Of a DNA stretch of 63,557 bases, positions 35,348-47,700 are shown piece after piece (position 1 is the first letter of the stretch; each line of letters opens with the position of its first letter). Below the pieces are notes generated by a model. That model saw only the letters and a list, made by a program, of their open reading frames with translations. It made no database searches and was not told the origin of the DNA. The DNA lies in NCBI GenBank assembly GCA_000310025.1, contig FN647768.1:277351-340907 (forward strand). The letters are read 5' to 3'. The stretch comes from Ectocarpus siliculosus. Lineage: Eukaryota; Sar; Phaeophyceae; Ectocarpales; Ectocarpaceae. A program made the translations under genes and the position numbers.

Positions 35348-36732
35348 GACCCGTGTGCACTACCTGGTACTGTACACATCATACGTGACGAATACATTCC
35401 ACACCGATTTGGTGTTCCGATGGTTTCTCTGCACAGAGTGACACGGCAGCAATTGTAAAGCTATTCCCCACGAGCTGTGTGTACGACACGTCTTGTGTGG
35501 CGGCTGACAGAGGCCACGGGGCCACATGCATAGGACCCACGGAAGTTGGAGGCGGCGAGAGTCGGCAGTGCATGCATGCGAGAAAAAACACCCCGCCATA
35601 AAAATGGAGAGCATTTTATTCTGTGGCATATCTTTTCGTTTCTAGGTGAACCCCCCCGCACACCGAAGCAACAGCAGAAACAAAGTTATCCGCCACGAGC
35701 TGTGTCCATGCTCCGTCTTGCGTGGTGATTGGTACAGACCAGGACGATCTAGGACGCTCAGAAATTGCGAAAAATAAACGACGCTGGGATCAGTTCGGAT
35801 ATGTTTTCCCCAGGCCAAGGTTGGGTTTGCTGATGATGCCTCTCCACGCACCTAAGCAACAGCAATGACAATGGCACCCGCCACTAGCTCTGTGTATGGC
35901 TCCCTTCCCCCGCCGTTCTGTCTTGCCAATCCCGGCGGTGTGTTTCGCTGAATGCTTCCTCTGTTTCTCCCGTGGTGTGAACTAAGCTACCGCGTGTGGG
36001 TGGGCGGGAGATCTCCGATTTTGTGTTCCTCCAAAACCTTGGCAATTCCCGGGGTTCGGGGTGAGTATCTCCTACCGTTTTTGGGTGCAAATGCCGGTGA
36101 AGCACGACCATCTGCTGTCGGAGCGCGACCAGATTTGTGTGGTGAAGAACCTCCTATAGTTTCTTCTTCCTCACAGGCCAGCAGATCGTCAATCGGTGCT
36201 CTATGGACGTCGTTCTGGTCGAAAGGAGGGCAAAATCAGGCGGTCGTTTATTGAAACTTGGGCCCCTCGTAGATAGAGCCTGTTTTTTTACTCTTGAGAG
36301 AGAAAAGAAATGTCGCGCTTCACGCTCCGCGGCTCATTATAAGAGATAATTTGTCGTATTTCTGAGATTTTTATTTTCTCTTTAATTGAACCTCTGAAAG
36401 AGAGCCACGAAGCCGTCACACACAACTTGCAGACACCATGCCCTGCGCAGCAGGCAGCCGCTGTACAGCGGTCCCCGATCACACGCCAGGCCCACCAAAC
36501 TTCACAAATCACCCATGAATTACGTGCAGCTAACGAACGCGTTTATCCACGTGAAAAAATGTGTCACACGACACCATGTTTCCAATCCACGGGTATCGGG
36601 AGTGTATCCGGTACTTGCGGTGGGTACAGTGCTCGCCAAGAAACAGATTATTGAGCAAGTGTATAACCCCTCCACAAACTATTTTAGCTGGTTGAAACGA
36701 GAGCGTCCATCTTGCATGGCCTTCAAAATGCT

Positions 36733-36846
36733 ACGGGTTAAGAGAAACTTATCTTAAACCGTGTTCACGGTTCAAGAGAATATTCTCTTAAACCGTAGCC
36801 AACACGGTACAACAGAGTATTCTCTCAAACCGTAGCTAACACGGTA
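36733..36846. repeat. Cluster of nested palindromes
   Basis: Perfect 16-bp palindrome AAGAGAATATTCTCTT at 36774-36789, flanked by CGGTT / AAACCG and ACCGTGTT / AACACGGT, making a long imperfect hairpin (36758-36808). A second diverged copy follows (ACAGAGTATTCTCTCAAACC) and a third precedes it (GGGTTAAGAGAAACTTATC). A-T rich relative to the neighbourhood. Confidence 0.8.
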
Positions 36847-39800
36847 TTAGAGAAAGATCGATGTAAGACAAAAATAGGGGCTTGTCACGCCCCTCTCTTT
36901 AAACCCTAGCCGTTACTGTACTGAAATAGATTTTGAAGTTGGAATTCCGCAAGCCGGAAGGTCGTTTTTTGTCTTGGGATCAAGACTAGAACTGAAAACC
37001 GCAATTTTCAAGAACCCCTGAAGATGCTACGCATGCTCCAGGCGGCGGGAACAATACATAGGAGGCACCCCTTGTCGGTCCCATCCGTCCCGCGACGATA
37101 CAAAACCCCATGTACACCGTATCTAACACCCCATGCGCAGTGTATCGAAGAGGTGTAGACAATACGAATCAGTCTCCCTCCATGGCGACAAACACCAGCG
37201 TTTTTCCGGTTGCTGGTATTTCAGAATCGACACCCCATCTGAAACTGCTTGTAGCGCGCGTACAAATCGTTCGGGGGTCTGTTTATGGCATAGAGTACGC
37301 CGCTTACATATTGTGTACTGTGATCCACGGGAAGATCGTTCCGAGAAGGCATTGTTGCGGTCGCCGACTACCACCCCGGTGAATAAGATAGAACACAGGA
37401 AAGCATGCGGTAGGTTGAGGCCGGTTCGACGGGTATCCGTCAACCCTGCCCGGCTCATGCCCGGCTCTCCAGATGCCCGAACCGGGTTCGGGACTCACCT
37501 AATACCCGCTATTTTGAAGGCGGGTAACCCGGGTACCCGCGTACCCGCTATTTCGGGGGGGAGGGGGGGGAGGGGGAGGGGTGTGTGTTCACCTACAAAA
37601 TGTATGTGGTCTGCCAAGCCAAGAGGGTCCTGCTCTGCTGCTCTGCACACGGGCGGTCTTACCTGTCCCTCGTCGTCTCCTCCCAGTACCTAATACCCTA
37701 CCTCTGAACGTACCCTACTCGTTTTGTTGGAAACCATAGAAAAACCAGGACATTATCATGATGAATAGCCCAGAGGGTGCCTATCTCTGCCGAGGGCGAT
37801 TCGCCACCACAGAGGGACAAGGAGAGACTCAGGCCTCAACCCTAACCCTACAACACAGCAAGAAATGACTTGTTGTAACGATAAAATTTGCTTACTTGCA
37901 TCACCACCTACAGATAGATAGCGCCTCCATTTAAGAACCTCTAATTTGGGCGAGACTCGGGTTCGTTATCCTCTTCTTTGTTGTGGGTTACAAATGGCCA
38001 CTATATAGGTTTGACGTAAGGTTTTTGACCGGGCTCGCAAACGACAAACGGTACTTACTGAAGGTCATAATATGTTCGATACAATGTTGAGCGTGAAGTT
38101 CTTAACTGCCAAGGAAGTTACTGCAACAGGTTCGAGCGCACTATCTGTACCTCCCTAACGTGTAAATAGCCGAATGGAAAAATAATTGCGTTCCGTCCAC
38201 GTCGTATGTGGGACTAATAAGTACGCCGCCGCCACAGCAGCAGCAGACCGGTAGAGTACGCCGGATTTGAAGTTAGACGGACATCAGAACGGTTTGAATA
38301 GCACAACAATAAGAAGCTCGCTACTACACCCCAACACGATCGTAAACAAGCACACAATACATGGGTGCCCGGGTACGCGTACCGGCCCGGATTTTTTTTC
38401 CCGAGTTCCGGGTCACCCGAGGACGGCCCTCTCCATGCAGGGACTGCAGCCCCACGATTGATGCTGCTACATGACGAACCAGGCGTTGAACCCGTACTGC
38501 AACGAAAATCAAATTCGTTGAGAAACGAGAAGCGGGCCTCCAGTCGACACGCTCAAGTCACCCTTATCGTGTGAAGATACTTCATACTTATCTCAGAACC
38601 AACTTTGATGTGTCTAACGGGAAAGAATGTCGTGCATCGTACTTGGCGACAGGCCGCACAAATACCGTTTCCGTCGCCACCGCGAGGATCACGACTGACA
38701 TGAACCCCCCACAGCAATATTCTAGAACCGGCGGAATCAGCGGGTCAAGTACACCACCTGAAGAACATGATGCCATCGAGAGCAAGTCCAACGCCAAAAG
38801 CTGAGCGCGTTCCTGCGGTTCAAAGAACGCACCCTCAGCTCTATCGGTTTGCTATGCTGGTGACACTCCAGCGAGATTTAGTACACCTCGTATCACTCTT
38901 GGCTCGTCCAGCCGGCGAGGTTGGCAAATGATCGGATTCCTTCGTCGCAAACAATACGGGGCTGCATCAACGTCTGTGGGAGGCCCGTCGGATATACAGT
39001 GCGGGTACCCGATGGTCTGCGGGTGAAATATCTCCACGCAGGCAGAACCCGCCATTTCGTGCGGACCCCCACTATAGGGACACCGGCCGTGTTAGCGCGG
39101 CCTTGGACCCTCTGCCGACATCTATCGGCTGATTCTAGTGCTCAACCTTGAGAAAAAGAAGGGACCCAATCAAATTTTGACACGCACCGCAGCGCTCTGG
39201 CTTCCAAGGGGGGCAATATACTAGGGTTGAGGCTCGCCGGGTACCCGGGGCTATCCGGATGGAGGCAGTGTTCCAACCATCGTATACCCTGTGTCACTAG
39301 GTTGTCCTCCCCCCTAGACTATCTGCGCTTCAGGCACCAAAGCAAACGCTGTATTGAGTTTCCCTATAGTGCTCCTATCACGCCAATGGGATTTCACAGG
39401 TCTCCCCCTCATGATTGTATCAAAGCACCCTTGCTACAGCATTTTTCGGCTGAGGCCGTGAGCCGTTCAACCAATACGTTGGCGCTGCCCCCGCCTTATC
39501 TCTGTACACACCTTGATCTCGCTTGTTTGTACGCCATATTTCTGCCCAGGCCGCGAGTCATTCAACCCCGCTAACTCTGCAAGAACTGTCTTTTCCATCG
39601 CAGGTCCTAGCAGCTGCCTGGTCGCCTTTAACGTCGCCCTCAACCAGGCATGCGATGGAGGCGGATGGTATGTGTCCACGGAACAGCTCCAGCTTTCGTC
39701 GTTGCCCTTCTGCGTGGCTTGCCGGAGCGTGCCCACCATGCACCTGAAGGTAGACCGCAGCACGCCTACCCGTCTTTTTTCGGGCGATGATGATGCCGCT

Positions 39801-39970
39801 GCCGTGCTGGACAAGGGCCATGGCAGCTCCAAGAGAATCATGGCAGCAAGGGTGCCTGCCTTAAGGGCGCGCAAGGTAACGTGGGAGCTGCCGGGCCAGA
39901 CGCCCCGGTGCACTGGAGCTGGGTTGTCGAGCGTCGAAATCTTCGTCTTGGGTGATGCTGTCACGACAGC

Positions 39971-42900
39971 ATGGACGAAGCAGTATGGCCCGATGGGATG
40001 AGGAGCCTCACTTTCGGACAGATCTTTAACCAGCCGATTTCGAACCTGCCGTGGCCGGTGGCACTCCGAGAGGTAGTGTTCGGGAACCAGTTCGACCAGC
40101 CGATCCACGAGGTAAAGTGGCCGGTGTCTTTGCAGCGGATGGCGTTCGGCGAGCAGTTCAACCAGCCCATTGACGAGGTCGCGTGGCCAGCATCACTGCA
40201 GGAATTCATCTTGAGTGATTCTGTCTGCGCGGCGTTTGACCAGCGTATCGACAATGTTAAATGGCCATCGTGTCTGCGACGCCTGATCCTTGGGTGGCAA
40301 GTTAATCGCTCACTCGACGACGTCTCATGGCCGGAATCGCTTCAGCAGCTCACTCTGAGCGACTGCGTCGACCAATCGATACACGAGGTGAAGTGGCCAC
40401 CATCACTTGAGCAACTGACCTTCGGTTACCAGTTCAACACGCCGATTGACTTCATTTCTTGGCCGCCATCCCTGAAGGAGCTAACCTTTGGGTGCCACTT
40501 CGATTGCGAAGTCGGCCTGGTGCAATGGCCACCGTCTTTGGAGAGGATCACTTTCGGCTTTAAGTTCAACCACAAAATAGAAGGGATCTCGTTCCCACCG
40601 TTCCTGCTCGAAGCACTCACCGGTGACCCAGACTTTTTCAAGGCGATCGAGTGGCCAGACTCTCTCCAAGAAATGACATTCGGGGGCGAGTTCAACCAGC
40701 CAATTGAGAGAGTCGCATGGCCGGCGTCTCTGCAACGCTTGACCTTCGCAATTTTTGGCGGAGAATTCGACCGGCCAATCGACAACGTCTCATGGCCGGC
40801 GTCATTGCAAGACCTGAATCTTGGTGCAAAATTCAATCAGCCGATTCACCGCGTGTCGTGGCCTACGTCGCTGCTGAAACTGGCCTTCGACACATTCGGA
40901 GAATTCAACCAGCCCATCGATCAGGTCGAGTGGCCGGCGTCATTGAAGGACCTGACTCTTGGTGCAGAATTCAATCAGCCGATTCACCTTGTCAGTTGGC
41001 CGGCGTCGCTACAACGCCTGGGCTTCGGCGACGGATTCAATCAGCCGATTGATCAGGTCGTGTGGCCATCGTCACTACAACAACTGGCACTTGGGGATGA
41101 GTACGGTCGCGGGACTGGATTCAACCAGCCCATTCATCTGGTCTCGTGGCCGGCCTCTCTGCTCCAGGTAAGAATTTAGTCTTGAAATCGAGAGCGAAGT
41201 TCTACCGTAGGTCGCAGAAGACGTTTCACATCGATAAGGTACCTCACCCTGTTGGAAAACTACACAGTACCACCGGTGTGCTTTGTTTTTAAAATGTCAT
41301 TTTATTTTACGGTGACACACGACACCACACCCCATGAAATTGAGCCGAATGTCATCCACGGACCCCCCGTTAATCACATGGTGTGATAACACGTGATCAC
41401 GAGCACCCAAGCGCAAGCAACCTGCACACACAGATATGGAGATCGACAACAAACACCGCCTGTGGAGGGGGATGCACTTAACAACCTTGCTAAATATAAG
41501 CCACGCTCAATATCGTGTTTTGTTCATCCGCCCCGGGGGGAAGTGTGGCTCACGACTCCCTCAGCAGCCATGCTGGCACACAGGTGGTGCTCCCCTATAG
41601 GAAAAACGCCATGATTGTTTTTGGGGAATGGATGAAAAAGTGGGTACATACCCACGGCTTTCTCGGACAAACAGCGGGTGTTTTCGGAGACTACTCGTGA
41701 CAGGGCCGAACCACTCGAACTCTCGTTCCGATGCCTGAACAACAGGGGCAGGGCCCATGCACGGCATGAACATAGGATTTTACAGACTTTCGGGAACGTC
41801 TTCACCCCACTCACCTCCGCGACGCACAACAGATTAGCCGATTTTGTCCATTTTTTGTTGTTTCGAAAAGTCCCCCTGTGCGGCGACGTGGAGGGCTATT
41901 TTGATTCAACAAAACCGGCAAGAGTATATTTCGTTGGGTATACCCACCGGAATTGCGGGGCAACATCGGGAAACCTGTGGAGGCCTTCTACACCGCGGCG
42001 GCGTGTGGGGTGAAGACGTGCCCGAACTACCTAATAATTCATGTCCATGCTGTGCATGGGCCCTGCTCGTATTTTCCAGGCATGGGAACGAAATTTTTAG
42101 TGGTTCGGCCATGTCGCGAGTGGTCTCCGCAAAAAAAAATCGAGTGCCACTTTTGTCCCAGGGAGCGGTTGGCACACCCCCTTTTTTGTCCATTTCCCAC
42201 TACTAAAAGTAGTATTTTAGACGGACGAAGAATAAACTGTAGAATCATAACCCAAAAGGTTGTGCCGCGAGGAACCCTGGATTGTTTGTGCTCCGTCTCT
42301 AGTATAGGGGCGACACCAGAACTTTTTACAACCCACCGATGCAAGCTATTCAGCCTCTCGACTCCAGGGCGAATGAGATCTGAATTAGAAACAACGGCGT
42401 AACAGTTCTGATGGTACCAGGTGTGCTTCCAGGATTCGAATTGCCACGATCGTTTTGGGTACCTTTGGAGGGAGGCTAATATTGTAGTCGTTTCTGGAGT
42501 CCTCTTCGCGCTGTCCTGCAGCCCATTTCCCTCATCTGCTAAACCCTTGAGTTCAGAAATATTTTGGGTCCTCTTTGACAACCTTTTGCGCCCCAATTCC
42601 GATCGCCGTAGTGCCGATCACTAATTCTACACGAGTGTTTCTCCTTGTTTGGTCCTCTATCTCGAGCATGTTGGAGTATTAGAGGGTGTGGCAAGCAGCT
42701 GGGAAGCAGCTTGCTGTTCCCGTTGGCAGATTTAGTTGAACTTTGGCGTCTATTTGTCCTCCCTCTTGATATACCATATCGAGAGGTTGTCGGAACAAAA
42801 ACATGAACTTCCAAAATCTGGCGGCGTAACACTTCAGACTGTCCAAATCGGTGACCTTTGTCAAGATGCTTGGTTTTCGGTTTGCTTTTTGGACAAATAT

Positions 42901-43188
42901 TCGTCTGACAAGAGCGCCACCCTTAATTCCATGCCTTCGCTCTCATTTTCACAAATGGCGTGGTAGGTGACGTTTGGCAGAGACTTCAAGCAGGCGATTC
43001 ACGAAGTCAACTGGCCCTCATCGCTACAGCGACTGGAGTTCAAGAGTGCCCTCCAATGGCCGGAGGAGGGAGTCACCTTTCCGGCATCGCTGCGACAGAT
43101 AGAGGTCCAGCGACGGCCAGAGGAGCCGCTGCCGGAAGTGCCTGGTGTTGACGTATGCAGGTTTTGGAACAAGTACTGGGTTGACTGA
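39971..43188 (+). CDS. FNIP-repeat protein
   Basis: Exons 39971-41167 (donor CAG|GTAAGA) and 42967-43188 (acceptor GGTAG) join in phase 0 to give 472 residues. About twenty tandem repeats of 22-24 residues follow the pattern FNQPI..V.WP.SLQ.LTFG. This matches FNIP repeats, which form leucine-rich-repeat-like solenoids and are expanded in some protists and brown algae. The C-terminal part leaves the repeat after FPASLRQIEVQ and ends FWNKYWVD. No signal peptide or membrane segment is visible. The start at 39971 is the first ATG after an in-frame stop and is preceded by a possible acceptor (CACGACAG), so an upstream exon is possible. Function of such proteins is unknown; protein binding is a guess. 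Confidence 0.85.
41617..42205. mobile_element. Foldback element: roughly 200 bp inverted-repeat arms
   Basis: The left arm (about 41617-41830) and right arm (about 41992-42205) are diverged inverted repeats with a loop near 160 bp. Matching blocks on the right arm: GGGGTGAAGACGTGCCCG, GCATGGGCCCTGC, CCAGGCATGGGAACGA, AGTGGTTCGGCCATGTCGCG and TTTGTCCATTTCCC; each has its complement on the left arm in reverse order. The element sits wholly within the FNIP-repeat gene intron. No transposase is seen. Confidence 0.75.
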
Positions 43189-43775
43189 CGCTTAAATCAC
43201 GATACTTGACACGGGGGGACTCGATAGAGGATCGTGAGACCATGAGTTTGTTTGTGCCCCAAGGGAGAGTTGTGATGGGATCGTCGGTGCCAAGTCCCTT
43301 CACCTCTTTGGACAGGACGACGCACGCGTTTTGTTCCTTTTCGGGATGTATATGAATGTTTTTTGGTGGGTTCAGCTTGTCGTTTTTCTCGAGGGGTGGG
43401 GTGGGGGAGGAAGTGGTTATGTTTTGTGGGCGGCAGGGGAAGGAACCCTTGTGTGTGACCACGGATGGGAATGCTGTGTGCGTGCGTGTGTGTGTGGGCG
43501 CTGACTTGAAGTATTGAAAACAAAACAAAGTGGGGGTCCAAGGTGTGGGGTGAGGGATTCAGGGTACGACGCGAAACGTACACACGGATACACAGGAGAC
43601 GTGCTTGATATGGTGCAGGAAGGTAGGGTAGCAAGTGAAGGGACGGTAGCCTGCCTAGGTTCTAATTGGGGCGAGTAACGCGAGGGACCCGGGATATTAT
43701 AGTGCAGTGCACGCTGGGGTGGTTTGCATATGATGAAGTCGTGGGAGTCTGCGACTCACAATCAATTCCAATTTC

Positions 43776-44315
43776 ATGAGCAGAACAACAGGGGGTTTTT
43801 GGAGCAAGCTGGCCGTGAAGAGACAGAACGCGCGACACCTGCCTCGTCTTGTTAGGAAAGTAGGCTTCGACAGCAGTGGTCGACAACGAAAGACCGAACT
43901 CATCAACGCTCAGGACGTTCCGGTGTCGGACACACGTAGCAATCTTGTGTGCTCTTCCAAAGACAGAAGATCTATGTGGCTGACTTGTGGCTTCTACCGA
44001 CGATGTATGTGGTGTGCCTTCCAACCACCACAAACCGGTGAAGACGTTTCTAGCGTAGGAAGGGGGATTGGCAACCCGAGAGAGGGCTGCGCCTTGTGCG
44101 GGCGGCAGAGCACCTACAAGGCGGTACATCGCACGTGTTTTCATCCAGCACTACTTGAGGCGCAACAGTCCCTCTGGGGGAGTGTGGGTCCGAACGCCGT
44201 TGAATACTTTCGGGGTACACAGGAGGGCCGCAAGAAGCGCGCAGCACATGCTGGTCAAGCTATGCTGGGTGGGATATTTCGAGCGGTATTTTGCGGTGGT
44301 ATGGTGTTCGCATGA
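43776..44315 (+). CDS. Hypothetical protein, 179 residues, cysteine clusters
   Basis: ATG-initiated open frame beginning MSRTTGGFWSKLAVKRQN. It contains CGFYRRCMWCAF and CALCGRQSTYKAVHRTCFH, which could be zinc-binding. No family recognised and no splice signals needed. The opposite strand is also open over much of the length (43662-44144), so it may be chance. It sits between the FNIP gene and the 3' end of the PPIL4 gene. Confidence 0.25.
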   Translation: MSRTTGGFWSKLAVKRQNARHLPRLVRKVGFDSSGRQRKTELINAQDVPVSDTRSNLVCSSKDRRSMWLTCGFYRRCMWCAFQPPQTGEDVSSVGRGIGNPREGCALCGRQSTYKAVHRTCFHPALLEAQQSLWGSVGPNAVEYFRGTQEGRKKRAAHAGQAMLGGIFRAVFCGGMVFA

Positions 44316-44737
44316 GCAACGCAGTCCCTGACATGCTTGGAGCAACGCAGTGCTTTCGAAGCCGTCAGTTTCGACAAGCGGTCGTGGTTTATCCGGACAA
44401 CCGGCAGCGAGTCGTGTGTAGCGGCAGCAACCCCAGTACACTACCGCCGTAGTCAACCCTAAATCCGGTTCGTGAGTCGACGGGTCCACAACGGCCGGCC
44501 CCCTGTCGAGGGATCTCCTTCGTTCAGCGGCCCAAGCCTAAAAACTCAAAATGCGCGACGGGTATTGCCTCCTTCAAGTCAGTTCACGCCAATTGCCCAA
44601 TGCTTGATACCTTCCGTAATCTTGTTAATGTTCAGAGCTCGTGCCTGAAGTATGTGGCAGCACTCCTGCAGTACCTATAGCGTCCACAGCTATACTGAAC
44701 CTTGCGGGCACATCCGTTGTATCGCTTCCTGCTGATC

Positions 44738-47700
44738 CTACCGCTTCGATCTCCTATCCCGACTCCCACCCCTCCGACGATGCTTTTCGCGACTCCTGCT
44801 CCTGCTACGGTCGTGTCGTTTAGAGCGGTCGTCGCCCCCCCCGTGGCCGCGTTCTCTACTGCCGCGGTGGCTGTCATCTCGGTGACCACGATCGTCGTTC
44901 TTGCTGTGGCCGCCGCCGTTGCGACCTTCGTCTTCCGCCCTTCGATCCTCCCCACCTCTGGCTCTGCTGTGCCGACTCCCACCGTGTCTCCCGTCCCCTC
45001 CCCTCGAGGCTTCGTCCCTCCTCTCTCTGCGCTCGCTCTCATCGTCGCGAGAGCGCCGCCCCCCGCCGTCGTCACCGCCGTGCCTCCTGTCGCCCCCGTC
45101 ATCCTTCCTTCGGCCATCTCCGCGTCTTCCGTCGCTGCGGCCGTCGCGCCTGTCTCCTCTGCCACCCCGGCGGTCCTCTTCCCGTCGACGACCGTGTCCG
45201 CCACCCCCGACCGTCTCGTTATTGCCCCGCCCAGAGGCGGCCGATTGCCCTTCGCGGTTTCGCCCTCCGTCCTGACGGTGCGAGGTGGCATCTCCTCCCC
45301 GCCTGTTCTCCGAGGGCGGTTTCCCGACCACATGTGCCACCCCCCCGCTAACGGGGGCGTTCCCCCATTTGCTTTTGCGGTGTTGACCCGCAGCGCCGTG
45401 CCCGCCACCCGAGGCGTGGCCGTCTCGTTGGGTGTTGTTCTGCTGTGGCTGCTGTGCTGGCTTGCCCCCCTTTCCGCTAGCCAGCTTCTGGCCCCCCTGG
45501 GCCCTGCCCTTGTACTTCGACCTGGGAGGCAGCAATAGCATTGGTGGGCCAAGGAGGGCATGATTAGTTTGCTGCCCGTGTCGCAAGTGCAACAGCCACG
45601 ACCAAAAATGAGGTTGACATTACAACAGCTGTGCAACGGACAAAATACGGAAAGGCTCGGGGATATGCCGTTTTTACCGAAGGCCACGTACAGGGTGAGG
45701 CTGGGGGGCATGGTACTTTGCGCTACTTCATCCGCAGCTGCGCTTTCGTTGCTCAGGTCGCGAACCATACAAGCGTTGCGACCGGCCCTTCGTCAAAACA
45801 AGGAAAAAAGAGGATACGACGTTTGACTTACCACTCTTTGGCAACAGACTGGCTGAAGTCTACCCGGATGCGCCGATCGTCGATGAGCACGTTGTTCATC
45901 TTCTTGAACGCCTGAGTTAGGATCACATTAGGGATAGGGGGGTGGGGGGGGGGGGGCGTACTCATTTGTTGCTTGCCTTAGTCATTTGACCATTGACCAC
46001 GCGTCCCTTTCGAGACGGAGCACCGTTCCTACCCCTACTAGAGACACCACCAACATTTGGGAGCTCTTTACGTTTCGGCCACAAACTATATAAAATTTCT
46101 TGCACATCTTATCCCCGTCCTCTAGGGCCTCTTGTGCCCACCATCTATCCCCAATTATCGCGGTAGGGGGGTGGGGGGAGGTGGAATGGGAGCGAGCACA
46201 GGGGCATCGTCGAAACAAGTACCGCAGCTTCGGATAATCTTTTTGTCTTTTTAGGGCCCTTTTGTTGCTCTTAAATTCTTCAAAAAATGAACACTTTAGG
46301 GTTAGTTCCTCCGAGACCACGAAGGTGGCTGCATCACTCTTGCCCAGTGTACAATGGACAAAAGAAGATGCTGAGAAGATATCGGAAAGGTTCTTCATGT
46401 GTGGGCAAAAGCAACAATACTAAGAACGACGATCGCTTCTGACTAACTGCCGGCTTCAAGCCTACATCGACAACACGACGTGGTACCACGTCAACAAACG
46501 AACTTCTATTCTCAAAAATGAAGCACTCCCTTCATTCTTGTCAAGCTCCTCTCTCCATTCCGAGTAATACAATACACGTTCCAGTGTCGGAGTCCTTCGG
46601 TCGAAGCAAGACCAATCAATCGCTATTGGTGCCGTAACTGCAACCATGGGATGGTCTGATATACAAATCGGATTAACAAACAAACGCGTGGCGACACTTT
46701 CGCTTAGTTCATGCCTTTTGTCGCCATCCACGTTGGCCATGTCTCGTAGGGTTCCATTCAACCAACCTCCGCTGTCGTGGATTTTCATACCGTTATTGAC
46801 GGTTTTGTACCGGTTCTGTGCCTGTTGTGCCACGTCCTCAGGGCCTGTTTTAACGTTGAAATTGTCACCTAATTGAGGACCCAAATTAGATGGACCTCAT
46901 TGGGTTTGTGGCCAAAAAGGGCGTCGTTTTAACGCATTTTGCCATACCCAAATGCCAATCGAGCGAGGTTCAGCAACACCCAATCGCTTCAGCGAGGTGA
47001 CGTGGCGACCAAACAGGTAGAGCGATCGACCATGTGCACTACACGGGAGCAGTAAAATTAATCACCACACACACGAAGCTAAGCATCAGCAGGCGGTGGT
47101 AGTGGTCCAAGCCTCATCCTCAGGCTTGCTCTACAACCTTTGTCCGGACTGTCTCGCTGCACACAACCGGCCGTTGGCTTTTGACATCGCACATACCGGG
47201 AAGCCACCCCCACAGCAACCCATCCAGCGCGAAAATTTGACACGCTCACAGAATCAACGCAATATGGCTATTTCCTCGCTGAGGGCAGAGGGCGATGCGT
47301 GTGGGTGCCGCACGGCCAAGTTTGCCACATGTGGTCCAGTCAGGGACAACCCCAGCACGAGGTCAGCTCATCATGGGGGTGAGCAAAAAGGGGTGCAGTG
47401 CAACTCGGGTACACTTTGATTCAGCATAAAATAATCCGCTGCACCCAATACCTAAGTCCCGCTTTTCCGGGCAGCCAAAGAAAGCCCCATCGTATTATTC
47501 GTTGTTGACCAACCACCATCTTTGGTCCCCGCTACCCCGTCCAGCTTAGGTTTTGCACGGCGTCTATTCAGATGCAATTTTAAAGCGTTAAGTCAGGGCC
47601 TCACCTCCTCGCATGACTCTATAGCCTCGAACTCCACGAATGCGTAGTTAAGGCTGTCGCCAGTGATGTGATCCCGGCAGATCTCGGCCCGGCAGGTCCC

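Larger units (their letters stand above)
35041..39970. other. Gene-poor region upstream of the FNIP-repeat gene
   Basis: Holds the repeats at 35130-35347 and 36733-36846, a telomere-like run near 37838, a purine-rich G tract at about 37554-37580 and scattered GGGTACCC/CGGGTACCCG motifs at about 37500-37550, 38366-38415 and 39000-39010. Overlapping open frames at 37123-37458 (minus) and 37133-37693 (plus) compete for the same bases and neither has splice support. An upstream exon of the FNIP gene may lie at 39604-39960 but could not be framed. Confidence 0.4.

Noticed and set aside
37838-37852. Telomere-like CCCTAACCCTA run
   Set aside because: Two units only, internal to the sequence; not evidence of a chromosome end.
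44702-45538. 278-residue plus-strand Ala/Val/Pro-rich open frame
   Set aside because: It is the complement of the PPIL4 basic Arg/Gly-rich last exon; composition explains the open frame.
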